Assembly: GCF_003663825.1 (NCBI RefSeq)
Contig: NZ_RCCC01000001.1
Span: 876,501-940,500, forward strand
Source of the DNA: Acidovorax sp. 106
Lineage (GTDB): Bacteria; Pseudomonadota; Gammaproteobacteria; Burkholderiales; Burkholderiaceae_C
Direction of reading: 5' to 3'
Length of the DNA stretch: 64,000 nt
Both the position numbers and the translations under genes were made by a program. Positions 25,533 to 34,309 of the stretch are shown piece after piece. The notes beneath the pieces are model-generated. The model saw nothing but the letters and a program-made list of their open reading frames with translations. It did no database searches and was not told the origin of the DNA. Position 1 is the first letter of the stretch. Every line of letters begins with the position of its first letter.

Positions 25533-28373
25533 ATGAAAGCTCCCACACAGCGCCCCTTGCGCGATCCGTCCCGACTGTCGGCCGCCGCAGTACTCCAGGC
25601 CCTGGCCAGCGACGCAGACAAAGGCTTGAGCGCACAGGATGCATCGGAGCGCCTGCGCCAGGACGGGCCGAACCAGTTGCGCGCTACGCCACCGCAGCCC
25701 GCCTGGCGCCTATTGCTGTCTCAGTTCAACGACCCGCTCATTTACCTGCTGCTGGGCGCCATCGTTGTTGCGCTGGCGGCATGGAGGATCGATGGCGCAA
25801 CGGGATGGCCCGTGGATGCGCTGGTGGTGGCGCTGGTGGCTTTGCTCAACGGCGTGCTGGGCTTCGTGCAGCAGGCCAGGGCGCGCCAAGCCGTCGCAGC
25901 ACTGGTGAACATGACGGCGGTGAGCGCCAACGTCCTGCGCGACGGCCGACTGCAGCGCGTGCGCAGCGAGGATCTGGTGTGCGGCGACCTGCTGGTGTTG
26001 GGCGAAGGCGATGCTGTGGGTGCCGATGCACGCTTGACCTGGGCAGCAGCCCTGCGCACGCAGGAGTCCTCGCTCACCGGCGAGAGCCAGGCGGTTCTCA
26101 AAGACCCAGCTGCCCTGCAGGCCGACGCGCCCCTGGGCGACCGGCTGTGTATGGTCTTCAAAGGCACCACGGTCGCGCAAGGCACAGGCCGTGCGGTGGT
26201 CACCGCCACCGCCATGGACACCGAGATCGGCCACATCGCCCACCTGCTGGACACCACGCAAGAAAAGCCCACGCCACTGCAAACGGAGATCTCCCACATC
26301 GGACGCGTGCTGGGCATCGGGGTGCTGGCCATCGCGGCGGTAGTGGTGCTCACCATCGTCCTGATGACACCGCCTACCGACCTGGCCAGCTGGATAGAGG
26401 TGCTATTGCTCGGCGTTTCGCTGGCGGTGGCTGCGGTGCCTGAGGGGCTGCCAGCCATTCTCTCGGTGGTGTTGGCGCTGGGCGTGCAGCGCATGGCGCG
26501 GCGCAAGGCCATCGTGCGAAACCTCTCTTCCGTAGAGACACTGGGCTGCGCATCGGTCATATGCTCGGACAAGACCGGCACCCTGACCCGCGCAGAAATG
26601 AGCATCGAGCGCATCGTGACGGCTTCGGGCGCCACACAGGTCACAGGCGCGGGCTATGCCCCAACGGGCCAGGTGCAATGGCAGGGCACTGCGTTGACAG
26701 CAGGCACCCTTTACGATGAGCAGGCCATGGTGCTTCAGGGCGGAAGTCAGGCGGGCAACGCCTCGCTGCTACAGGCACAAGACGGTGCCTGGCAAATCCA
26801 GGGTGACCCCACCGATGCGGCCTTCCTAGTGGCGGAGCGCAAGCTGGTTCCCGGAACGACCGTCAGCGAGCAACCCGCGCAACGCGTCACCGAGATCCCG
26901 TTCACATCGGAGCGCAAGATGATGTCGGTCATTGTGCGAGATGCCCCACCAGGCACAGGCCTGCGGCTACTCAGCAAGGGCGCGCCGGACGTGCTGCTGG
27001 CACACTGCACACACCAGCGCGTAGGCACGGGGCTGCAAGCCCTGAACGCTGCCGCCCGTATGAAAATTCTGGCTGATGTGGATGGGTTGTCAGACGCCGC
27101 GTTGCGCCCGCTGGGGGTGGCATACCGCCCGCTCGCGCCGCAAGAAGATGCCCAGTCCGGCGATGCGCTCGAGGTGGGACTGGTTTACGTCGGCACCGTG
27201 GGCATGATCGACCCACCACGCGAGGAGGCCATGCTCGCTATCCGAGAGGCCCACCGCGCTGGCATCCGGGTCGTCATGATCACCGGTGACCACCCACGCA
27301 CGGCGGCGCGCATTGCCACCGACCTGGGCATCGCCAAGACCGGCGAACGGGTGCTTACAGGGCTGGACCTGGACGCTCTGGATGCCAAGGCGTTGGCTGC
27401 CGCAGTCCGCGTGACCAACGTGTACGCACGCGTTTCACCGCGGCACAAACTGAGCGTGGTAGCGGCCTTGCAAGCCAGCGGCGAGATCGTGGCCATGACG
27501 GGCGACGGGGTGAACGACGCCCCCGCGCTCAAGGCTGCCGACATCGGCATCGCCATGGGTCTGACTGGCACCGACGTGACCAAACAGGCGGCTCGCATGG
27601 TGCTGGCCGACGACAACTTCGCCACCATCGTGCAGGCCGTGCGCGAAGGCCGTACGATTTTCGAGAACATCCGCAAGTTCCTGCGTTACCTGCTGTCTTC
27701 CAACATGGGAGAGGTTCTCACGGTGTTCCTGGGCGTGGTGGGCGCGGGCGTGATCGGTCTCGTAGACCCGGGCAGCGCCATGGTCTTGCCACTGCTTGCC
27801 ACACAAATCCTGTGGCTCAACCTGGTCACCGATTCATGGCCTGCAATGGCCATGGGACTGGACCCGGCCAACAGCAATGTGATGGCAAGCAAGCCGCGCC
27901 CACGCAGCGAGCGCGTGATTGCTGGCCGCATGTGGATCGACATCTGCGGGATCGGCTTAGTGGTCGCCATGCTGGTGCTACTGACGATGGACCTGTACCT
28001 GCCCGGTGGTCTGATCGCGGGGTCACTGGACATCACCACCTCTCGGACGGCGGGTTTCACGGTGCTTGTGATAGCGCACTTGTTCAACTGCTTCAACGCC
28101 CGTTCAGCTACCGCTAGCGCCTTCGAGGGGCTGTTCACGAACGTATGGCTATGGGGCGCAGTCTCGCTATCGGCCGCATTGCAGGTTGCTGTGGTACACG
28201 TGGGAATACTCAACGTGGCGTTTGGAACGACGCCACTTTCGGCCAACCAATGGCTGACTTGCATAGCAATGGCCAGTGGTGTGCTGTGGTACAGCGAATT
28301 GCGCAAGCTATTGGGCCGCTTGCACCACCGATGGTTCCCTAATCAAAGCGAAGGAGAGGGAGCACGGCGGTGA
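25533..28373 (+). CDS. P-type cation-transporting ATPase (P2, Ca2+-ATPase/PacL-like)
   Basis: 946-residue ion pump of the inner membrane. Order: cation-ATPase N-terminal domain (about 12-80), first transmembrane pair, actuator domain with SLTGES (about 175-180), helix 4 with AAVPEGLPAIL (about 300), the phosphorylated aspartate in CSDKTGTLT (about 347), the nucleotide domain, the hinge TGDGVNDAPALK (about 656) and six C-terminal helices. The PEGLP in helix 4 fits P2-type pumps for Ca2+, Na+ or similar, not heavy-metal CPx pumps: no CPC motif and no N-terminal metal-binding domain. The ion cannot be settled from sequence. The context of chaperone and stress-type genes suggests a role in stress physiology. 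Confidence 0.9.
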   Translation: MKAPTQRPLRDPSRLSAAAVLQALASDADKGLSAQDASERLRQDGPNQLRATPPQPAWRLLLSQFNDPLIYLLLGAIVVALAAWRIDGATGWPVDALVVALVALLNGVLGFVQQARARQAVAALVNMTAVSANVLRDGRLQRVRSEDLVCGDLLVLGEGDAVGADARLTWAAALRTQESSLTGESQAVLKDPAALQADAPLGDRLCMVFKGTTVAQGTGRAVVTATAMDTEIGHIAHLLDTTQEKPTPLQTEISHIGRVLGIGVLAIAAVVVLTIVLMTPPTDLASWIEVLLLGVSLAVAAVPEGLPAILSVVLALGVQRMARRKAIVRNLSSVETLGCASVICSDKTGTLTRAEMSIERIVTASGATQVTGAGYAPTGQVQWQGTALTAGTLYDEQAMVLQGGSQAGNASLLQAQDGAWQIQGDPTDAAFLVAERKLVPGTTVSEQPAQRVTEIPFTSERKMMSVIVRDAPPGTGLRLLSKGAPDVLLAHCTHQRVGTGLQALNAAARMKILADVDGLSDAALRPLGVAYRPLAPQEDAQSGDALEVGLVYVGTVGMIDPPREEAMLAIREAHRAGIRVVMITGDHPRTAARIATDLGIAKTGERVLTGLDLDALDAKALAAAVRVTNVYARVSPRHKLSVVAALQASGEIVAMTGDGVNDAPALKAADIGIAMGLTGTDVTKQAARMVLADDNFATIVQAVREGRTIFENIRKFLRYLLSSNMGEVLTVFLGVVGAGVIGLVDPGSAMVLPLLATQILWLNLVTDSWPAMAMGLDPANSNVMASKPRPRSERVIAGRMWIDICGIGLVVAMLVLLTMDLYLPGGLIAGSLDITTSRTAGFTVLVIAHLFNCFNARSATASAFEGLFTNVWLWGAVSLSAALQVAVVHVGILNVAFGTTPLSANQWLTCIAMASGVLWYSELRKLLGRLHHRWFPNQSEGEGARR

Positions 28374-29148
28374 GCACGGCATCTCAAAAGCGCTGGGCAC
28401 TGCCCCGTACCAATGCCTGCAGCAGGGCGGGTTCCATGTGTTTGACCTTGGTTTACAGCGCCGCCAGAGACACCAGCAGGCGATCGGTCATCTTGAGTGC
28501 AGCGGCATGCAGCGAAGGCGGCAGCCCCAGCGTAACCAGCATCATCACGCTGGAAAACAGCAACTCGCGTGGGCACTGCCGTTGCCGATGCGCCTCACAC
28601 ACCCTGTCTATCCTCTGGCTGGCAGTGCACGGTCCAGTGCAAGGCGCGTCATCACCGCTGCTGGTACTTGCTTACCGTACCTCCCAACAACCTGCCAGAT
28701 GGCCTTCTTCCCGTTTCTTTGGCTCTGCAAGATGAAAGGAGTGGGGAGCAAAGACGTCGCAAGGTACGGCTCCAAGAGCCTGTTTGCGATCTTCCAGGGG
28801 ATCATCGCTTTGGAACGCAATCGGGATGCTTATGAGACCATGAAAAATCTTGAACAGAGGTTCTGAAGAGATCGCCCAGGCGCTGGAGAATGCGATTGCG
28901 CGGCTGCCGGGTCAGCCAACGCGGGCGGCCCAGCGCGTGCCGCGCGCGACGGCTGTTCTTTGCTCCCTGGACACAGGCTTGGCGACACACTTAATAGGAA
29001 CAATTCTTATTAATACCCCAAAATCACCGAAGCGCAGTGCCAGCAACGCAGCTTCATCGTTCCTTCTCCGTAGAAGGCGATGACTTGCCTGCATGACCCG
29101 CGGCCGATTTCCAGGGCCTATCGTCCATGCTTGCGAGAAGGCGGCCGG
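28374..29148. other. Accessory stretch without a supported gene
   Basis: About 775 bp. Several short open frames occur on both strands, but none has a ribosome binding site, a recognisable fold or a consistent codon pattern. The minus-strand segment at about 28400-28560 (reading VMMLVTLGLPPSLHAAALKM) looks like a decayed protein end. A Fur-like site is at 28993-29011. Confidence 0.5.
28993..29011 (+). promoter_or_regulatory. Fur-box-like site upstream of the broken sigma gene
   Basis: AATAGGAACAATTCTTATT resembles the Fur box seen before iron-regulated FecI-type sigma genes (consensus of type AATGATAATAATTCTCATT) with most of the right half intact. It lies about 140 bp before the ATG of the sigma pseudogene, inside an unusually AT-rich patch. 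Confidence 0.5.
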
Positions 29149-29686
29149 ATGAGTGACCTCGTTCAGGAACTGGTAGCTCACTATGCGGACTTGCGTCGGC
29201 AGCTCACTCGCGACTTGAGGGACTCTCACTATGCGGCCGACATCGCACAGACGAGCTTCAAGCAGGTGTTCGCACAGGCCAGGAAGTCGCTGGGCGCCGG
29301 CCGTACCGGCTCCACCAGCGATGCAGTATCGGATGAGGCCAAGAACAACGGCAGCATCGAATCGCCCCGCACCCTGCTCCTTCGCGTGGCCCGCAACCTG
29401 TGCTTCGACGAAGCACGCCGCCGCAAGGTGGCGCAGGAATGGGTCCGCACGCCCGCCACCATCGGCACACCTCTGACTGCGCCGTCCAGTGAATTCATCC
29501 TGGCACAGCCGCGCGTGCTGACGCGGGGGGGGAGAAACCATGGAAAAGTTCCCACCGCGACGGCGCGAAGTGTTACTGCTGTTCCGTGCCTACCCGCACA
29601 TTCCCCGTGGCCCCGTGGATGCACCAATGAGACTGCCAATCGCCCCCGCCCCGACGATGCAAACCGTTTGCAGTTTCAGGGCGTAG
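29149..29686 (+). pseudogene. Broken FecI-like ECF sigma factor
   Basis: From the ATG at 29149 the frame reads MSDLVQELVAHYADLRRQL, DSHYAADIAQTSFKQVF and SPRTLLLRVARNLCFDEARR, which matches region 2 of FecI-type ECF sigma factors (core RNA polymerase and -10 binding). The start of region 4 (METFPPRRREVLLLF-like: the actual text is TMEKFPPRRREVLLLFRAY) is found in the next frame, beginning near 29533. The shift coincides with a run of eight G at 29525-29532; one G fewer would restore the frame. Past LLLFRAY the helix-turn-helix is absent, so the gene is also truncated or decayed. No anti-sigma or TonB receptor gene remains next to it. Confidence 0.7.
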
Positions 29687-29713
29687 AGACTGGAGGCGAG
29701 GTGCGATGGCGAC

Positions 29714-30697
29714 TCAAGCATCGGCCGTGAAACCGATGGATTTGACGATGGGGCCCCAACGCTCCAGATCGGCCTTCAACGCTGCCGCGAGTTCCTCGGG
29801 CGAGGAGGCGCGGACTTCGAGGCCCATGGCCGCGAGCCCGTCCACAACGTCTTTCGCACCAAGCGCCTTGCGGATTTCGGCGTTGGCCTGGTTGACCACA
29901 GCCGCGCTGGCCTTGCCGGGCAGGAAGAAACCGTGCCACTCGCCATAGACCAGCGACTTGTACCCTTGCTCGGCCAGAGTGGCGACTTGCGGGACGAACT
30001 TGTTGCGCGCGGCGCCACTGGTCGCAAGGACTCGCAACTTGCCGCCAGGCAGGTGGGGCAGAAACTCGCCCACGGGCGCTGACACGGCTGCAATCTGCCC
30101 ACCCACCAGATCCATGATGGCTGGCTGCGTGCCACGGAAGCCGATGTGGCGCAGATCCACCTTGCCCGCACGTCCGATGAGCACCCCGACGAAGTGGGGG
30201 ACAGAGCCGGGCGCGGGGGAGCCGAAGTTCGCCTGTGTCGGATTGGCATTGCACCAGGCAAGAAATTCGGGGACCGTGGTGACGGAGGCGGGAACCAGGG
30301 GGCCCACGGCAAAACCCATGTCCACCTGCACGGCCGTTGACACTGGCGTCAGATCCACAAGCGGGTCGTAAGGCAGCTTCTTGTAGGTATGGGGGTAGAT
30401 GCCGAGCATCGACATCGGCGTCACCAGCAAGGTGCTGCCATCGGCGGGCGAGGCCTTCAAGGCGGAGATCGCAATTTGCCCCCCGGCACCCGGGCGGTTG
30501 TCAACGACGACCGCCTTGGCATAGGTTCCGGCCAGGTGAGCGGCGACACGGCGGGCTTCAGTATCGATCGTTCCGCCGGGCGCGAAACCGGCAATGATCT
30601 TGGCGCTCTCCAGCGTGTTCGCACGGGCTGCAAAAGGTACGGCGGTGGCGGCCAGGCCCCATGCCATCTGCGAGATCAGTTGTCGACGTGTTTTCAT
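29714..30697 (-). CDS. Bug-family tripartite tricarboxylate transporter receptor
   Basis: Periplasmic substrate-binding protein of the Bug/TctC family (327 residues). The signal begins MKTRRQLISQMAWGLAATAV, ending near PFAARA, with a twin-arginine pair. The mature part has the family segments IIAGFAPGGTIDTEARRVA, VVDNRPGAGGQIAISALKA, and near the C-terminus DGLAAMGLEVRASSPEEL. GGAG precedes the ATG. No TctA/TctB membrane genes are here, as is usual for orphan Bug genes in this family. It is the last gene of the aromatic operon, so it probably binds the aromatic substrate or an intermediate. Confidence 0.9.
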   Translation of the reverse strand: MKTRRQLISQMAWGLAATAVPFAARANTLESAKIIAGFAPGGTIDTEARRVAAHLAGTYAKAVVVDNRPGAGGQIAISALKASPADGSTLLVTPMSMLGIYPHTYKKLPYDPLVDLTPVSTAVQVDMGFAVGPLVPASVTTVPEFLAWCNANPTQANFGSPAPGSVPHFVGVLIGRAGKVDLRHIGFRGTQPAIMDLVGGQIAAVSAPVGEFLPHLPGGKLRVLATSGAARNKFVPQVATLAEQGYKSLVYGEWHGFFLPGKASAAVVNQANAEIRKALGAKDVVDGLAAMGLEVRASSPEELAAALKADLERWGPIVKSIGFTADA

Positions 30698-30740
30698 TGG
30701 ATATGTCTCCTTGCGTAAGGCGTTGAGTGGATGCAAGAGC

Positions 30741-31694
30741 TCAGCCCTTCTTGCTCTTTCTGGCCTCGGCGAGGTTCTGCTTGAAGCGGTCTGGTACACG
30801 CTCGTCGAATCCCAGCGCCACGCGCCGAACCTCTGCCGTATCGGTGGGTTGATGCCCCACGCCCAGTGCGCTGGCGCGAGGAGCCGCAATTTCCACCACC
30901 GTTCCTGCCACCCGGCCGATACCGGTGATCTCGCACTCGACGAAATCGCCGGGATCTACGGATCGCGAGTGGCAAGGGGTTCCCATCAGGATCACGTCGC
31001 CAGCCACCAGCGTGATGTGACGCGCAAGATCGGCGATGACGTAATGGGGGCCCCAGATGGTTTCTTCGCCGATGTGGGCTTCCTGAACGACCAGGCCGTT
31101 CACATAGGTTCGAAGGGTTTGCTCAAACAGGTTGACCCCGCGCACCAATCCAGGGCCGATGGGCAACAGCGTGTCCGCGCCCTTCACACGCAGCATCGAT
31201 CCCTGGTCGGTATCGCGAAAGTTCTGCAGACCCATGTCGAGTGCGGGGCAGAAACCTTCGATGTAGCCCCATGCCTCATCAGGTGTGACGTTGCGGCAGG
31301 TCTTGCCGATCACCACGCCGTATTCGCCCTCGTAGTTCAGGTACTGGCAATCGGCCGGTTTGAGGATTTGACCCCTATGCCCGTTCAGCGAAGTGGGCGG
31401 CTTGGTGAAATACGTCGGCGACTCTGTTGGCTTGTTTTTTTGGCGCGTCTCGTAGCTGCGCGAGCTGTACGAGATATGGACGGCAATGATCTTACTGGGG
31501 TTGACGGGCGGCAGGTAGTTCAGCGCCTGGGCGTCCAGCACCCGGCCGTCGTCAAGCTGCAAGCGGCCTGCATCGGGACCACCCTCGATCAGGGTTCCCC
31601 AAAATGCGCTGCCGCCCACCAAAGCGCGACGGCGCTCAACCCGGGGGCCGCGCATGACGGAGGGTACATCGGAGATGGGAAACTCGAAATTCAT
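30741..31694 (-). CDS. FAH-family enzyme, HpaG-like decarboxylase/isomerase
   Basis: Fumarylacetoacetate hydrolase superfamily protein of 317 residues. The metal-binding core is recognisable in YLNYEGEYGVVIGKTCRNV (ExE) and in GADTLLPIGPGLV and GDVILMGTPCHSRSVDPGD. In the homoprotocatechuate pathway HpaG decarboxylates 5-oxo-pent-3-ene-1,2,5-tricarboxylate and isomerises the diene acid. E. coli HpaG has two such halves (about 430 residues); this protein has one full FAH core with N- and C-terminal extensions, so it may do only one of the two jobs. The start at 31694 is the best conserved, though its ribosome binding site is weak. It sits between the second HpaD-like gene and the Bug gene. Confidence 0.85.
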   Translation of the reverse strand: MNFEFPISDVPSVMRGPRVERRRALVGGSAFWGTLIEGGPDAGRLQLDDGRVLDAQALNYLPPVNPSKIIAVHISYSSRSYETRQKNKPTESPTYFTKPPTSLNGHRGQILKPADCQYLNYEGEYGVVIGKTCRNVTPDEAWGYIEGFCPALDMGLQNFRDTDQGSMLRVKGADTLLPIGPGLVRGVNLFEQTLRTYVNGLVVQEAHIGEETIWGPHYVIADLARHITLVAGDVILMGTPCHSRSVDPGDFVECEITGIGRVAGTVVEIAAPRASALGVGHQPTDTAEVRRVALGFDERVPDRFKQNLAEARKSKKG

Positions 31695-31734
31695 GGTGCT
31701 CAATGTGTTGGTGGTGGTGACGGGGCGGGAGGCA

Positions 31735-32655
31735 TCAGGCGGCAGCGAGCTGGCCCGCTGCATCGGCATCGCCTTGGCTTGCTGCCTCCGAGACATCGAA
31801 CCAGACGTGAATGTTTCCGGTGCCGCGAGCGTTTTCGTAGGCTGACAGCGGCTCGCCTTTGGCGCGGCAGGCGGCACCGCCCATGGCTCCGAGCATCTGC
31901 AGGTAGTGCGCTCCAAACGCCTCCCATGGTTTGCGACGGTAGTCGTCGTCCCAACGCGCGAGGATCTCGTCATGGCGCCCCTGGCGCATGAGTTCAATGG
32001 CCGCCTTGTCGCTTTCAATGTTCTCGGGACGAGACACATTGCTTTCGTGGAAGATGCGTGGGTGGTTCGGGCGCCAATCAATGCCGTTGAACTTGTGGCT
32101 GAGCGCCCCCGAGGCGAGCAGCACCACATTGAGGTCGCTTCGGCGAATGGCTTCGCCGATGTCTTCGCCCGATTGGAGGAACTGAGGCCACTCGCAGTTC
32201 TGGCAAGAGCTGACGGTCAGGACCGGGGTCTTGCTCAATTCCATGTGCAGGTGCTTGACCAGGTTGATCGTTGCGTACTGCTTTCCCAGTTCGGGATGGC
32301 GGATGTTACGCACGTAACCTTTCCGTTCCCGCGAAACAGCTTCCACCTGGACGGCGAGGTCAGGGCAGCCCAGGTAGCTGTAGGGAATGCCATTCAGATA
32401 CCAGGGCATTTCGTCCGAGATATAGCTACCCTCGAACTTCTCACCCCCATCCACTAGGTGGTAGCCTGTGGTGAACCAGTGCGAATCGAAGATCAGTACG
32501 GCATCTGGTTTCACTGCCTTGATCCGCTCCCGAAGTCGGGCATATCCCGAGATCAGGTCGGAGTCTGACCCTGCACCTTGCAGCACGCGAAACTCTTCGC
32601 ACTGCATCAGGCCAGGGTGGTGCGACACCACGGCGGCGCCAACGATTTTTCCCAT
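31735..32655 (-). CDS. Class III extradiol ring-cleavage dioxygenase, second HpaD-like
   Basis: LigB-superfamily, non-heme Fe(II) 2,3-dioxygenase. Metal-ligand regions visible are VVSHHPGLM near the N-terminus (His13), IFDSHWFTTGYH (about 63-74) and a late acidic residue; ASGALSHKFNG (about 190-200) is the conserved active-site histidine segment. 306 residues. It resembles the hpaD product at 39857-40753 in layout (MGK..AAK/VSHHP, DTHW/DSHW, ASGSLSHR/ASGALSHK) but is clearly diverged, so it may act on a different catechol. GGAG precedes the ATG. Part of the minus-strand operon between the esterase and the FAH gene. Confidence 0.86.
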   Translation of the reverse strand: MGKIVGAAVVSHHPGLMQCEEFRVLQGAGSDSDLISGYARLRERIKAVKPDAVLIFDSHWFTTGYHLVDGGEKFEGSYISDEMPWYLNGIPYSYLGCPDLAVQVEAVSRERKGYVRNIRHPELGKQYATINLVKHLHMELSKTPVLTVSSCQNCEWPQFLQSGEDIGEAIRRSDLNVVLLASGALSHKFNGIDWRPNHPRIFHESNVSRPENIESDKAAIELMRQGRHDEILARWDDDYRRKPWEAFGAHYLQMLGAMGGAACRAKGEPLSAYENARGTGNIHVWFDVSEAASQGDADAAGQLAAA

Positions 32656-32691
32656 CGAGAGTCTCCTAGAAGCGGCCATCCAGGCAGCAGA

Positions 32692-34272
32692 TCAGTTGAA
32701 TTTCTTGCCTGCCCACAGTTGCCGCCGGTCCGCCAGGGGATCGGCAACCACCGCAGAGCGGGTGTCAAAACGCATGGTCGGGCGGGTGGCGAGGTCGTAG
32801 CGTGCCCATCCAGGATCGCCGGTTTTGACGAATCGCAGCCAGTGCCCAAACATGGTGTCTGCCAGCGGCTGGTGGCCCTGACCTCCCAGGAAGGGGCCGG
32901 CCTGCGTGCTGGCCAGGGTGTTGAAGACGTAAGGCACATCCACCACATGGGCGGCGCCCAGCCGGCCGCCAAAACCCGGCGATTGCCACGCAAACTGGTA
33001 GTTCCAGGTCGGAGCGCCTGCTGCGACCCGGTTTTCTGCGTAGCGCTGCGCTGGCATGCGGAACGTGCTGTCGGACTCCAGCGCCGCCAGCATGTCGCCG
33101 GGTGATGCGCTGGTACGCACTTGGGCGTAGACATTCGGCGCGTTGGAAGTCAGACCAGCCCCTCCCAGCACACCCGCGAATGCCTGTACTGAGATCCGAT
33201 CAATGGCGCCGCCAGGCACCAGGTACAAGCGGGCTTCGTCGTCGGTGCTGCCGATCAGCAGCGGAATTGCTGTGTGCGCATGCCGGGTTAGCGAGGCCAG
33301 CGGAGGGTCTGTGAGCAGCGTGCCGTCCACCACGGGCAGGTAGGGGGGCTGACCGCCGATACCGCCCCACTTGGCCCGGTCGCGCAAGTCGGCCACCATG
33401 CGCTCCGCGCCCGCGACGAGCGCGGCCAGTGGCACACCGGCCAGCGCTTTGGCCGTGGGCTCTACACCCAGCGTTGCGGCGGTCGCCACCGCGATACGGC
33501 GGGCCTGCTCAGGGGTCAAGTGGTTCTGTGGTGGGCTCTGTGCGATGGCTTTGTGGAACAGCCCTTTTGCTGCAGGCATGCCCATCAGGGCCATCACACT
33601 CTGGGCTCCGGCAGACTGCCCGGCCAGGGTGACGTTGGCGGCATCCCCCCCGAAGGCCGCGATGTTCTGCCGCACCCATTGGAGGGCAGCTATCTGGTCC
33701 AGAAAGCCCCGGTTGGGCGGCATGCCTTCGACCCACATGAATCCGTCGATGCCCACGCGGTAATTGACGGTCACCACCACCACACCTGCGCGGGCATAGG
33801 CGCTGCCGTCGTACCACGACTCACCAGCGTCCACGCGATAGAAGGCGCCACCAGGCAACCAGACCAGGACCGGCGCGCCCCGGGCGTCGGCGGGGGCCCA
33901 GATGTTCAGCGTCAAATCGTCAGCAGCGCCCGACATGCCTCCATCGGCTCCGCGAGAAGGCTGGGGAGGCATGGGCCCTGCGCTGGACGCATCGCGAACG
34001 CCCGTCCATGCGGTCACAGGCTGGGGTGCCTTGAACCGGTTGGCCTCCAGGTACGGATTGGCTGCGTAAGGGATGCGCTGGAAAGACAGCACTGGCCCTT
34101 GCCTCCGGCCGGCCAGCTTCCCCTGTGCCACGGTCGCGATGGGGGTATCTCCCGTGGCATTGGCAATCGCCGTGGCCGTCGATGACGCGCATCCGCTGAG
34201 CGCTATGCCGCCAAAGCCAAGCGCTGCGCAACCCATGAGAAGCTGGCGCCGGGATGTGTTCTCGTTGTTCAT
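32692..34272 (-). CDS. Exported type-B carboxylesterase
   Basis: Alpha/beta-hydrolase of the carboxylesterase type B family (526 residues). Catalytic serine in LAGQSAGAQSVM (about 210-220), acidic member in GSTDDEARLYLVPG (about 328) and histidine in LGAAHVVDVPYVF. The oxyanion-hole motif WLPGGAFYRVDAG is present. The N-terminus carries both a twin-arginine (SRRQLLMG) and a lipobox (ALSGC at about 28), so it is probably a Tat-exported lipoprotein. GGAG lies 6 nt before the ATG. Esterases are not usual in homoprotocatechuate clusters; it may release an aromatic acid from an ester substrate at the cell surface. Confidence 0.88.
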   Translation of the reverse strand: MNNENTSRRQLLMGCAALGFGGIALSGCASSTATAIANATGDTPIATVAQGKLAGRRQGPVLSFQRIPYAANPYLEANRFKAPQPVTAWTGVRDASSAGPMPPQPSRGADGGMSGAADDLTLNIWAPADARGAPVLVWLPGGAFYRVDAGESWYDGSAYARAGVVVVTVNYRVGIDGFMWVEGMPPNRGFLDQIAALQWVRQNIAAFGGDAANVTLAGQSAGAQSVMALMGMPAAKGLFHKAIAQSPPQNHLTPEQARRIAVATAATLGVEPTAKALAGVPLAALVAGAERMVADLRDRAKWGGIGGQPPYLPVVDGTLLTDPPLASLTRHAHTAIPLLIGSTDDEARLYLVPGGAIDRISVQAFAGVLGGAGLTSNAPNVYAQVRTSASPGDMLAALESDSTFRMPAQRYAENRVAAGAPTWNYQFAWQSPGFGGRLGAAHVVDVPYVFNTLASTQAGPFLGGQGHQPLADTMFGHWLRFVKTGDPGWARYDLATRPTMRFDTRSAVVADPLADRRQLWAGKKFN

Positions 34273-34309
34273 TGTTGTCTCCTTGTGATGCGACAAACCC
34301 GGCTGAAAC

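Noticed and set aside
25710..26644. Minus-strand ORFs within the P-type ATPase
   Set aside because: Antisense frames of a gene with all P-type ATPase motifs in order.
28370..28735. 121-residue plus-strand ORF after the P-type ATPase
   Set aside because: No domain; it overlaps another equally weak frame, and the composition looks random.
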